DNA of 8,354 nucleotides from Dehalococcoidia bacterium (GCA_003552785.1 PUOQ01000065.1:1-8354); one strand, 5' to 3'; counted from the stretch's first letter, positions 1 to 6,716 are shown. Made by a program: numbers and translations. Notes: a model not told the origin generated them from the sequence alone.

Positions 1-237
1 ACGAATATCTGGTTTTAACAACACAGAAACCGCCAGGCCACCCTTGCCAGTAATCCATTTACGAGCCATTCGGCCACGCCCTTCAGTCTGTTCAAGCGCA
101 ACCACCACCAGGCCTTCACTGTCGATTTTCCATGCTTCGTCGCGTGCTTTATCCATAGTAGAAGGCAAGGATTGATATACCATAATGGTTTTGCCGATTA
201 TTTGGGTATTAATTCTACCGGCTAAAACGGATAACAT
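1..237 (-). CDS. birA: Biotin--[acetyl-CoA-carboxylase] ligase, N-terminal part (partial gene)
   Basis: The minus strand is open from an in-frame stop at 277-279 to the left edge, so the 3' end of the gene is missing. The visible protein (about 79 residues) has the hallmarks of the biotin-protein ligase catalytic domain: LPSTMDKARDEA near the start, VVVALEQTEGRGRMARKW (the GRGR biotinyl-AMP loop followed by R and W), and then a GGLAVSVLLKPD strand. Enzymes of this family use ATP to attach biotin to a lysine of carboxylase carrier proteins in the cytoplasm. There is no N-terminal winged-helix domain, so this is the monofunctional type that does not repress transcription. The start is uncertain: ATG at 237-235 is preceded by AGGGG only 2 bases away, and GTG at 252-250 is also possible. 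It lies about 45 bases after the pilT stop on the same strand and may be co-transcribed with it. Confidence 0.88.
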   Translation of the reverse strand, partial: MLSVLAGRINTQIIGKTIMVYQSLPSTMDKARDEAWKIDSEGLVVVALEQTEGRGRMARKWITGKGGLAVSVLLKPDIR

Positions 238-281
238 TTCCCCTGCTAACACATCCCCATTATACCCGGCAGATATTTATA

Positions 282-1376
282 CTAATTTTCAAAACCGGGG
301 TAGCCTCCTTTGGCCGAATTAAACTGAAACATTTTCTTCAATCTTTCCGGATTGGAGCTTTTACCCAGAGCTTCCTCTTTTGATGCAAGGCCTTTACTTA
401 CCAGCTCGGCAAGGGATTGGTCCAGAGTCTGCATTTGCTCTTTATTATTAAGCTGTATTACATTGGGAAGCTCATAAGTTTTTCCATCTCGAATGAGGTT
501 CCTTACAGCGGCATTGGCAAGCATAACCTCGAAAGCAGCCACCCTGCCTTTACCGCTCATATTTGGAAGCAAGCTCTGGGAAAGAATGGCCTCAATGCTC
601 TGGGAAACCTGCAGCCTTATTTGCGATTGTTGACCCGGAGGAAACATGTCTATGATACGATCAACAGTCTGCGCTGAATCACGTGTATGCAAAGTACCCA
701 TCACAAGGTGCCCGGTTTCAGCAGCCCGGATAGCAATAGACATAGTTTCTACATCCCGCATTTCGCCAACAACAATCAAGTCTGGGTCGTGCCTCAATGC
801 ATGAATCAGTGCAGCATCAAACGACCTGGTATCATCACCTAGATCACGTTGTGCGATAAGGCACTTTTTGTTGGTATGCAGAAATTCTATGGGGTCTTCA
901 ATGGTAATAACATTACACGCCTTTGTTTCATTTAAATAATCCAGCATGGCAGCCATGGTGGTAGATTTACCGCTGCCGGTAGGCCCGGTTACCAGTATCA
1001 TACCCCGGGGCTTAAGTATCAACTGCTTGCACACCTGTGGCAAACCCAATTCATCAATAGTCATAATTTTATACGGCACAACCCTGAATGCCATGCTCAG
1101 CGAGCCACGTTGCTTCATTACATTGACTCGAAATCTTGCCAGCCCTGAAACACCGTAGGCAAAATCCAGTTCATGTTCTTTAAAAAATGTCTGGCGCTGC
1201 TCAGGAGTAGTAACCTGCTCAAACAAAACCTCAAGAGAATCCATGGTAAGTGCCGGCAAATCATCCAGAAGTACAAGTTCTCCATCAATACGAAACACTG
1301 GGGGGCTTGGTACACGCAAATGAAGGTCAGAAGCCCTCATTTCCACCATTCTTTTTAATATATCATCGATGTTCAA
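282..1376 (-). CDS. pilT: Twitching motility / type IV pilus retraction ATPase PilT
   Basis: The 364-residue protein has the usual PilT length. An N-terminal PAS-like region (about 1-100, with MRASDLHLRVPSPPVFRIDG) precedes a RecA-like secretion ATPase core. Visible motifs are Walker A GPTGSGKST (131-139), Asp box ITIEDPIEF (157-165), Walker B DLIVVGEMRD (199-208) and His box GHLVMGTLHT (222-231). Residues 290-297, AVRNLIRD, match the AIRNLIRE motif that separates PilT from PilB and GspE. PilT hexamers power pilus retraction at the inner face of the cytoplasmic membrane, driving twitching, adhesion and DNA uptake. The start is TTG at 1376-1374. An in-frame stop lies 21 bases upstream, no ATG or GTG lies between, and AAGGAG sits 7 bases before TTG. 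No other pilus gene is in the window; the downstream same-strand neighbour is the biotin ligase gene, so this is an isolated pilT rather than part of a visible pil operon. Confidence 0.93.
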   Translation of the reverse strand: MNIDDILKRMVEMRASDLHLRVPSPPVFRIDGELVLLDDLPALTMDSLEVLFEQVTTPEQRQTFFKEHELDFAYGVSGLARFRVNVMKQRGSLSMAFRVVPYKIMTIDELGLPQVCKQLILKPRGMILVTGPTGSGKSTTMAAMLDYLNETKACNVITIEDPIEFLHTNKKCLIAQRDLGDDTRSFDAALIHALRHDPDLIVVGEMRDVETMSIAIRAAETGHLVMGTLHTRDSAQTVDRIIDMFPPGQQSQIRLQVSQSIEAILSQSLLPNMSGKGRVAAFEVMLANAAVRNLIRDGKTYELPNVIQLNNKEQMQTLDQSLAELVSKGLASKEEALGKSSNPERLKKMFQFNSAKGGYPGFEN

Positions 1377-1383
1377 ATGCCCG

Positions 1384-1389
1384 CTCCTT
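1384..1389 (-). promoter_or_regulatory. Ribosome binding site fixing the TTG start of pilT
   Basis: The minus strand reads AAGGAG here, 7 bases before the TTG at 1376-1374. The next in-frame codons upstream run into TAA at 1400-1398, and no ATG or GTG lies between, so this site decides the unusual start. Confidence 0.8.
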
Positions 1390-1391
1390 AT

Positions 1392-1402
1392 GCTAAATTA
1401 GC
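1392..1402. repeat. 11-bp perfect dyad upstream of pilT
   Basis: GCTAA-A-TTAGC is a perfect inverted repeat 2 bases upstream of the pilT Shine-Dalgarno sequence. It could be an operator or a small hairpin in the pilT leader, but at this length in AT-rich DNA it may be chance. Confidence 0.3.
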
Positions 1403-1600
1403 TTTAAAAGATGATTTGGCACTCTTCCTTACCAGTCCCAGTTACATCAATAAATCCAGATTGTGCAACCACTCCTTATTATGTAAAACCAAACCACATT
1501 TTGAATATTTCTTTTATTATCTCGGTAATTTTAAATCCGCAGATTACACTTTGCAAGTGCTGTCTTTTCAACTTTTATGCAAGTTTACCTGCTACCCTGT

Positions 1601-1606
1601 TATAAT
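1601..1606 (+). promoter_or_regulatory. Extended -10 element (TGT-TATAAT)
   Basis: A perfect TATAAT preceded by TGT at 1598-1600 gives an extended -10 motif. No convincing -35 is found 16-18 bases upstream. It overlaps the TTGACA of the next promoter by one base, so the two would be alternative, mutually exclusive promoters. Transcripts from it would start near 1613 and have a leader of about 60 bases. Confidence 0.45.
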
Positions 1607-1634
1607 TGACAGTCGGGCTCGTAAATATTATGAT
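1606..1634 (+). promoter_or_regulatory. Sigma70-type promoter of the homocysteine biosynthesis operon
   Basis: A perfect -35 TTGACA at 1606-1611, a 17-base spacer and -10 TATGAT at 1629-1634 make a near-consensus housekeeping promoter. The start would be near 1641, giving a leader of about 32 bases before the ATG at 1674. The rest of the 297-base gap between pilT and this operon (1377-1673) shows no gene-like coding and no recognisable riboswitch or T-box. Confidence 0.65.
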
Positions 1635-1638
1635 TTAC
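1621..1638. promoter_or_regulatory. Candidate operator: inverted repeat over the -10 box
   Basis: GTAAAT (1621-1626) and ATTTAC (1633-1638) are perfect complements separated by six bases, and the -10 box TATGAT (1629-1634) lies inside this repeat. A dimeric repressor bound here would block RNA polymerase. The cognate regulator is unknown; the repeat does not have the T-N11-A spacing of a LysR box. Confidence 0.4.
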
Positions 1639-1673
1639 TCTTAAAAATATCCCTATTTATTAAAATATCTACC

Positions 1674-2894
1674 ATGCAAAAAACGATTGAAGAAATCAAT
1701 GCAAAGATAAAAGCTGGCAAAGCAGTCGCAGTAAATGCCGAGGAAGTGATCGGCATTGTACGCAATAAAGGCATTGCCCGAGCTGCAACCGAAATTGATG
1801 TAGTAACCACGGCTACGTTTGCCCCAATGTGCTCCTCAGGTATTTATTTTAACATCGGGCACCCGAAACCCCGCATGAAACTGGATGCAGGTAAAACTTT
1901 TATTAATGATGTACCCGCATATACTGGCTTTGCTGCTACAGATGTAATGCTGGGGGCAACTGCGTTACCCGATTCTGATCCAAGAAACAAAGAACACCCC
2001 GGGGACTTTAATTACGGAGGCGGGCATGTCATTGAAGAGCTTGTTTCCGGTAAAGATGTGCGCATATCTGCTTCTTCTTACGGCACCGATTGTTACCCCC
2101 GAAAAAAACTGGAAAGCTGGCTAAACATTAAAGACCTGAACGAAGCAGTTCTGTATAATTTTCGCAACGCTTACCAGAACTATAATGTTGCCGTTAATCT
2201 ATCCGATAAAACCATCTATACTTACCTGGGTATATTAAAACCCAGATTAGGTAATGCAGTTTATTGTTCGGCCGGTCAGCTTTCCCCCCTGCTGAATGAT
2301 CCATATTATAAGACAATCGGAGTTGGCTCACACATATTCCTGGGTGGAGGCGAGGGATATATATCATGGCATGGCACCCAGCACAACCCTGATGTACCAA
2401 GAACGGCAAACGGAGTGCCAAAAAGGGGAAGTGGAACACTTTCAATTATTGGAGACCTAAAACAAATGAAGCCGCGCTGGCTCAGAGGGGTAAGCATGCA
2501 GGGTTACGGGGTGTCCCTGTCAGTAGGTATTGGAATTCCCATCCCCGTTTTAAGCACTGAAATACTTGAATATACAGCGGTAACCGATCATGATATCATA
2601 GCTACAGTAATAGACTATTCTAAAGCTTATCCCCAATTTACTTCTGATGTTATAGGTGAAGTCAGCTATGGCCAATTAAAAAGCGGAGTCATCCAGCTGA
2701 TGAACAAGGAAATACCTACCGCATCTCTTTCGAGTTATTCCGGGGCACTTGAAATATCCAACATCCTAAAGGACTGGATAAATGGTGGGCTCTTCCTGCT
2801 TTGCCCGCCGGTAAAGCCCATACCCGGAGTTAAAGATGGAGAGGCCACTAAACCGTTTAATTACCGCCCTGTAGAAAGAAATAATAACCATTAA
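1674..2894 (+). CDS. Homocysteine biosynthesis protein, COG1900/DUF39 (L-aspartate semialdehyde sulfurtransferase family)
   Basis: The 406-residue protein belongs to the DUF39/COG1900 family. In Methanosarcina acetivorans the family member MA1821, with MA1822, makes homocysteine from aspartate semialdehyde and sulfide, bypassing O-acyl-homoserine. Recognisable segments are the N-terminal KTIEEINAKIKAGKAVAVNA, TFAPMCSSG with Cys53, SSYGTDCYPR with Cys140, IFLGGGEGYISWHGTQHNP, and the C-terminal SYSGALEISNILKDWI. Cys53 and Cys140 sit where the two family cysteines needed for sulfur transfer are expected. The methanogen protein carries a C-terminal CBS pair; here the protein ends after the core, so it is the short form. 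ATG at 1674 is chosen because family homology begins exactly there. The frame is open another 99 codons upstream, but that part is not family-like and holds the promoter. There is no clear Shine-Dalgarno sequence. The ferredoxin gene starts 18 bases after the stop. Confidence 0.9.
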   Translation: MQKTIEEINAKIKAGKAVAVNAEEVIGIVRNKGIARAATEIDVVTTATFAPMCSSGIYFNIGHPKPRMKLDAGKTFINDVPAYTGFAATDVMLGATALPDSDPRNKEHPGDFNYGGGHVIEELVSGKDVRISASSYGTDCYPRKKLESWLNIKDLNEAVLYNFRNAYQNYNVAVNLSDKTIYTYLGILKPRLGNAVYCSAGQLSPLLNDPYYKTIGVGSHIFLGGGEGYISWHGTQHNPDVPRTANGVPKRGSGTLSIIGDLKQMKPRWLRGVSMQGYGVSLSVGIGIPIPVLSTEILEYTAVTDHDIIATVIDYSKAYPQFTSDVIGEVSYGQLKSGVIQLMNKEIPTASLSSYSGALEISNILKDWINGGLFLLCPPVKPIPGVKDGEATKPFNYRPVERNNNH

Positions 2895-2912
2895 TCCAAC
2901 CGGAGTGTTAAA

Positions 2913-3323
2913 TTGAAGGTAGCAAGGAAAATCGTACTTCACTTCCCGGCCCAGCTGGTAGAAAAAGCAATAGCCTACCGGTTGGTCAAGGACTTTGATT
3001 TGCAATTTAACATTTTAAAGGCGTCTATCATTCCAGATTCAGAGGGATTTATTGTACTTGAACTTTCCGGAGAAAAGGATGCATACAACCAGGGAATCCG
3101 ATTTCTCACCAGGGCAGGAGTCAAAATTGAACCTCTCAGCCAAAATGTTAGCAGGAATGAAGAGAAGTGCACTCATTGCGGTGCCTGCCTTACGGTATGC
3201 CCAACCGGAGCTTTTGAGGTTGAAGACGCAAGCCGGCGAATTTTCTTTAATCATGATAAGTGTATTGTTTGCGGCAACTGTTTAAAAGCTTGCCCGCCCA
3301 GGGCAATGGAACTCCATTTTTAA
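2913..3323 (+). CDS. NIL domain plus 2[4Fe-4S] ferredoxin, partner of the COG1900 protein
   Basis: The protein has 136 residues. An N-terminal NIL domain (about 1-78; LHFPAQLVEKAIAYRLVKDF, ending before SRNEEKC) joins a bacterial-type dicluster ferredoxin. Cluster ligands are Cys86, 89, 92, 96 and Cys117, 120, 123, 127, each in a CxxCxxCxxxCP pattern. This NIL-ferredoxin layout matches MA1822 of Methanosarcina, which acts with the COG1900 protein in reductive sulfur transfer to aspartate semialdehyde. The Fe-S clusters probably supply electrons or carry sulfur; which is not decided by sequence. The start is TTG at 2913 with GGAG at 2902-2905, 7 bases upstream. It lies 18 bases after the COG1900 stop and 4 bases before the next start, so translation of the three genes is probably coupled. 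NIL domains also occur in methionine transporter ATPases, but no ATPase is present here. Confidence 0.92.
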   Translation: MKVARKIVLHFPAQLVEKAIAYRLVKDFDLQFNILKASIIPDSEGFIVLELSGEKDAYNQGIRFLTRAGVKIEPLSQNVSRNEEKCTHCGACLTVCPTGAFEVEDASRRIFFNHDKCIVCGNCLKACPPRAMELHF

Positions 3324-3327
3324 TTGA

Positions 3328-4053
3328 ATGTATCAAGTTCGCACCTATCGTAACTTTGTAAAAGGGGAAGGGCTGGTCAAGTTTCAGGCACACATTGATG
3401 AAACTGACTTGCTGATACTGGCTGAAAAAAACCTGAGCAAAGCTGCCCTTTCGATCGTTAAACAACTAAGATCTCAATTAAAGACTTACTTCAAAAACCG
3501 CAGCGAGTTTGCCACATCCACAAAGCCCATAGATCATGATATTTTCGCTCCACATATTGTACAGCTTATGCTCTCAGCTGCCAGCGAAACCGGGGTCGGC
3601 CCGATGGCCTGCGTCTCCGGAGCCATTGCACAATTAACCGGCGAGCATTTACTTAAATATACCAATGAAATTATCGTTGAAAATGGAGGTGACATTTTCA
3701 TAAAGACAAAACGTATACGCACCGTTTCCATTTTCGCCGGTAATTCGCCACTATCAGGCAGAATCGGTCTCGTCATTAACCCTGACACAGGGCCGATCGG
3801 CGTTTGCACCTCTTCAGGTACAATTGGACACTCCTTTAGTTACGGAAAAGCTGATGCAGCAGTTGTCGTCAGCAAATCAAGCATTCTGGCAGATGCAGGG
3901 GCAACAGCTTTATGTAATAGAATTGTAACTGAATATGACATTAATAATGGCATTGATTATATTAAAAGTGTTGAAGGGATTAACGGCGCTATCGCCATCA
4001 AAAACAAAAAAATGGTAGTATGGGGAAATATAGAAATCTGCACCCTTGATTAG
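3328..4053 (+). CDS. UPF0280 / COG2122 ApbE-like protein, sulfide assimilation accessory
   Basis: The 241-residue protein is of the UPF0280 (COG2122) family, distant relatives of the flavin transferase ApbE. Characteristic stretches are AASETGVGPMACVSGAIAQ (84-102), IIVENGGDIFI (115-125), GLVINPDTGPIGVCTSSGTI (147-166), GHSFSYGKADAAVVV (167-181) and ILADAGATALCNRI (186-199). In the last stretch Asp189 and Thr193 stand where ApbE has its metal-binding Asp and Thr, but the full ApbE active site cannot be confirmed by eye. In Methanosarcina acetivorans the COG2122 protein MA1715 is needed for efficient sulfide use at low concentration, and the family often sits beside COG1900 and NIL-ferredoxin genes, as here. 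The gene begins 4 bases after the ferredoxin stop with only weak Shine-Dalgarno matches. The chemistry of the family is not settled. Confidence 0.87.
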   Translation: MYQVRTYRNFVKGEGLVKFQAHIDETDLLILAEKNLSKAALSIVKQLRSQLKTYFKNRSEFATSTKPIDHDIFAPHIVQLMLSAASETGVGPMACVSGAIAQLTGEHLLKYTNEIIVENGGDIFIKTKRIRTVSIFAGNSPLSGRIGLVINPDTGPIGVCTSSGTIGHSFSYGKADAAVVVSKSSILADAGATALCNRIVTEYDINNGIDYIKSVEGINGAIAIKNKKMVVWGNIEICTLD

Positions 4054-4074
4054 TAATTATATTTCTTTAAAACA

Positions 4075-4719
4075 ATGAAACGCAGCATTAAGATTGTTCC
4101 CGCAATACTGACCGATGATCTGAAAGAATTTCAGTTATTGCTTGGTCAGGCACACACATTTTCCAACTGGGTACAAATAGACCTCATGGACGGCCTCTTT
4201 GTACCTTCCAGGAGTATTCCGCCATCAAGTTTATTACACACTAAGCCTGAAGTCCGCTGGGAAGCACACATGATGATGTTTTATCCTGAAAGAGAACTGA
4301 AAGACTTGAAAAAGGCCGGAGCTGACAGGGTTATTTTTCACTATGAAGCCACAGATGATCACCAAACCATTATTAACTCCTGTCGCGAACTTGAACTTGG
4401 AGCCGGAATCGCCCTAAACCCCCGAACAGGTATAGAAGTTTTACTGCCGCTCCTCTCCGAAATCGACTGTGTTTTACTGATGTCGGTAAACCCTGGATTT
4501 TACGGTGCAAAATTTATCCCCGGTGTCCTCGAAAAAGCTCGCAGCTTGAGGTCCAGATTTCCTGAACTGGAAATTGGTATTGACGGCGGTGTAAAAGAAA
4601 CCAACCTTAAGTTGATCGCTGAAAGTGGGGTTGATTCTATTTGCGTAGGCAGTGCGATTTTTCTATCAAGCGACCCGGCAGCTAGCTTCAGGAAATTAAG
4701 CTCGCTTGCTAATCCCTAA
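4075..4719 (+). CDS. rpe: Ribulose-phosphate 3-epimerase family protein with altered active site
   Basis: The 214-residue protein has the length and TIM-barrel signatures of ribulose-phosphate 3-epimerase, which interconverts ribulose 5-phosphate and xylulose 5-phosphate in the pentose phosphate pathway. Seen in order: IVPAIL (7-12), VQIDLMDGLFVPS (33-45), AHMMMFYPE (64-72), GIALNPRT (111-118), LLMSVNPGFYGAKFIP (134-149), IGIDGG (167-172) and VGSAIF (191-196). Metal ligands Asp36, His65 and the catalytic Asp170 are kept. The first His of the usual HxDVMDG motif is Gln34, the usual Ser of APSIL is Ala10, and NPGFGGQ has become NPGFYGA. It may be a divergent but working epimerase, which would fit the transketolase gene next door, or a family member with another substrate. 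It lies 21 bases after the UPF0280 stop, without a clear Shine-Dalgarno sequence; its stop overlaps that of the convergent transketolase gene. Confidence 0.85.
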   Translation: MKRSIKIVPAILTDDLKEFQLLLGQAHTFSNWVQIDLMDGLFVPSRSIPPSSLLHTKPEVRWEAHMMMFYPERELKDLKKAGADRVIFHYEATDDHQTIINSCRELELGAGIALNPRTGIEVLLPLLSEIDCVLLMSVNPGFYGAKFIPGVLEKARSLRSRFPELEIGIDGGVKETNLKLIAESGVDSICVGSAIFLSSDPAASFRKLSSLANP

Positions 4720-6716
4720 TCTTTTCCCAGTAACTTTAAAGCTTTTTTGACAATATTACTGGCTGTAATCCCCATATGCCTGTAAACTTCTTCCCATGGT
4801 GCTGAAAGGCCATACCGGTCAACGCCAATGGCAATGCCTTTTTCACCAATATATTTATACCAGCTTGAAGTTACCCCGGCTTCAATAGATATTCGCGCGC
4901 TAACTTCAGGGGGAAATATTTTATTACGATACTCTTCATCCTGAGAATCAAACAGCTCCCAGGAAGGCATCGAAACCACTCTAGCATCAATGCCGGAATC
5001 GTTTAATATACCAGCTGCAGCAAGTGCTATATGAACCTCGGAACCGGTGGAAATTAAAATGAGTTCAGGCATCTCCTCCGTATCCTTCACTATATAAGCA
5101 CCCCGGGCGACTGCCCCCTCCGCTTTTGTCACCTTATGTTGAATCTGTGGCACTTTCTGACGCGTAAGCACCAGTGCAGTCGGACCACGTTGCCGGTTAA
5201 GTGCTACCTCCCACGCCTGGGCAGTTTCCAGGTTATCTGCTGGTCGTATGGTAACCAGGTTAGGAACAAGCCTCAATCCCATCAGTTGCTCCACCGGTTG
5301 ATGAGTGGGCCCATCTTCCCCGAGGCCTATGGAGTCGTGTGTAAAAATATAAATCACCCTTATACCCATTATGCCAGCCAACCTGATTGGTGGGCGCATA
5401 TAATCGGAAAAGATAAGAAAGGTAGCGATATAGGGTAAAACACCGCCGTGCAAGCTCAAGCCATTTGCAATTGCGCCCATAGCATGTTCACGTACACCGA
5501 AATGGATATTGTGGCCCATTCTATCACCGGGACTAAAATGCCCCTTTTCTTTCAGGATCGTTTTGTTCGAAGGGGCCAGGTCAGCCGAGCCCCCTATCAG
5601 CATATTCACGTTTTTAGCAATAGCATTAAGAACTATACCAGAAGCTTCCCGCGTTGCTGCCGGTTTACTCTCACCTTCAAACAGTTTTTTAACCCCTTCG
5701 CTCCAGCCACGAGGTAATTCACCTTCAAGGCACTTTGTTAATTCTTTGGCTTGGCCGGGATAAACTGTACTGTATTCTTTAAAAAGCTGGGACCATTTGC
5801 TATTTAGGTGCTTGCCCCTTTCTTTGGCGATATTAAATTGCTGGCTAGCTTCGTCCGGTATTTCAAAAGGTTCGTACTTCCAGCCTAATTGCTGGCGTGT
5901 AAGCTGAGCTTCCTCCTGGCCCAACGGCTCACCATGGGCGGAAGCAGTGCCCGCCTTGCCAGGGGACCCGTACCCTATCAAAGTTGAACATATTATGAGG
6001 CTTGGTTTTTCACTTTCTTCGCGAGCAGTTTTTAATGCCGAATCGACTGCCTGAATATCGAGCCCATCAACATCTTCAATCACATGCCAGCCATATGCCC
6101 GAAACCTGGCGGCAACATTTTCGGTAAAAGTGAGATTGGTAGAACCTTCAATGGTAATTTTGTTATCGTCATAAAGACAAATAAGCCTGCCAAGTTTCTG
6201 GGCCCCTGCAAATGAAGCAGCTTCAGCTGCTACGCCCTCCATCATATCTCCATCGGAGGCCACCACATATGTGTAATGGTCTATTATCTCAAAGCCCGGA
6301 CGGTTGAAATGGCCGGCCAGCCATCTTTCTGCCATGGCCATACCAACTGCATTGGCCACACCCTGGCCAAGAGGGCCTGTGGTAGTTTCTATGCCCATTT
6401 CCCTGTCATATTCTGGATGACCAGGCGTTTTACTGCCAAGCTGGCGAAAACTCTTTAATTCTTCAAGTGGCAAAGAATACCCGTAAACATGAAGCAGGGA
6501 ATAAAGCAGTGCTGAAGCATGTCCGGCCGATAATACAAACCGGTCCCTGTCCGGCCATGAGGGATCACCTGGATCGTGCTTTAAATGTTTTTGCCACAAG
6601 GTATAAACCATCGCCGCCATTCCCATAGGTGCACCCGGGTGGCCCGACCGGGCTTTTTCTACGCAATCCACGGAAAGGAAGCGCAGGCTGTTTACACATA
6701 ATTCATCTAAAGTCAT
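4716..6716 (-). CDS. tkt: Transketolase (single-chain, full length)
   Basis: The 666-residue protein is a complete transketolase, which moves two-carbon units between sugar phosphates using thiamine diphosphate (ThDP). The N-terminal domain shows SGHPG (24-28), SAGHASAL with His66, GPLGQG (114-119), the ThDP/metal motif SDGDMMEG (154-161) ending at DDN (183-185), and HGEPL with His261. The pyrimidine-binding domain has ATREAS with Arg357, GGSADLAPSN (375-384), FGVREHAMG with catalytic Glu410, and GEDGPTHQPVEQL with His471. STGSEVHIAL (557-566) marks the C-terminal domain. All expected catalytic residues seem present, so the enzyme should be active. The ATG at 6716-6714 gives the usual N terminus; there is no clear Shine-Dalgarno sequence. 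It is divergent from the lysR gene and convergent with the epimerase gene, overlapping its stop by 4 bases, so two pentose phosphate enzymes meet tail to tail. Confidence 0.96.
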   Translation of the reverse strand: MTLDELCVNSLRFLSVDCVEKARSGHPGAPMGMAAMVYTLWQKHLKHDPGDPSWPDRDRFVLSAGHASALLYSLLHVYGYSLPLEELKSFRQLGSKTPGHPEYDREMGIETTTGPLGQGVANAVGMAMAERWLAGHFNRPGFEIIDHYTYVVASDGDMMEGVAAEAASFAGAQKLGRLICLYDDNKITIEGSTNLTFTENVAARFRAYGWHVIEDVDGLDIQAVDSALKTAREESEKPSLIICSTLIGYGSPGKAGTASAHGEPLGQEEAQLTRQQLGWKYEPFEIPDEASQQFNIAKERGKHLNSKWSQLFKEYSTVYPGQAKELTKCLEGELPRGWSEGVKKLFEGESKPAATREASGIVLNAIAKNVNMLIGGSADLAPSNKTILKEKGHFSPGDRMGHNIHFGVREHAMGAIANGLSLHGGVLPYIATFLIFSDYMRPPIRLAGIMGIRVIYIFTHDSIGLGEDGPTHQPVEQLMGLRLVPNLVTIRPADNLETAQAWEVALNRQRGPTALVLTRQKVPQIQHKVTKAEGAVARGAYIVKDTEEMPELILISTGSEVHIALAAAGILNDSGIDARVVSMPSWELFDSQDEEYRNKIFPPEVSARISIEAGVTSSWYKYIGEKGIAIGVDRYGLSAPWEEVYRHMGITASNIVKKALKLLGKD

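Noticed and set aside
417..677. Plus-strand open frame of 86 codons inside pilT
   Set aside because: It is antisense to conserved PilT coding sequence and has no recognisable domain, so it is a shadow frame.
1377..1673. In-frame 99-codon N-terminal extension of the COG1900 gene
   Set aside because: The translated extension is rich in Phe, Tyr, Leu and Cys, unlike the family, while homology starts at the ATG at 1674. The stretch contains a near-consensus promoter, so it is intergenic.
1377..1673. SAM riboswitch or T-box leader before the sulfur operon
   Set aside because: No T-box sequence, SAM-riboswitch core or terminator hairpin could be recognised, and the best promoter leaves a leader of only about 32 bases.
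3052..3285. Alternative-frame proteins overlapping the ferredoxin gene
   Set aside because: The NIL-ferredoxin frame has eight well-placed cysteines and a Shine-Dalgarno sequence; the others have no family resemblance.
5136..5763. Plus-strand open frames of 84-100 codons inside the transketolase gene
   Set aside because: They are antisense to conserved transketolase motifs and overlap one another in different frames, and no domain is visible.
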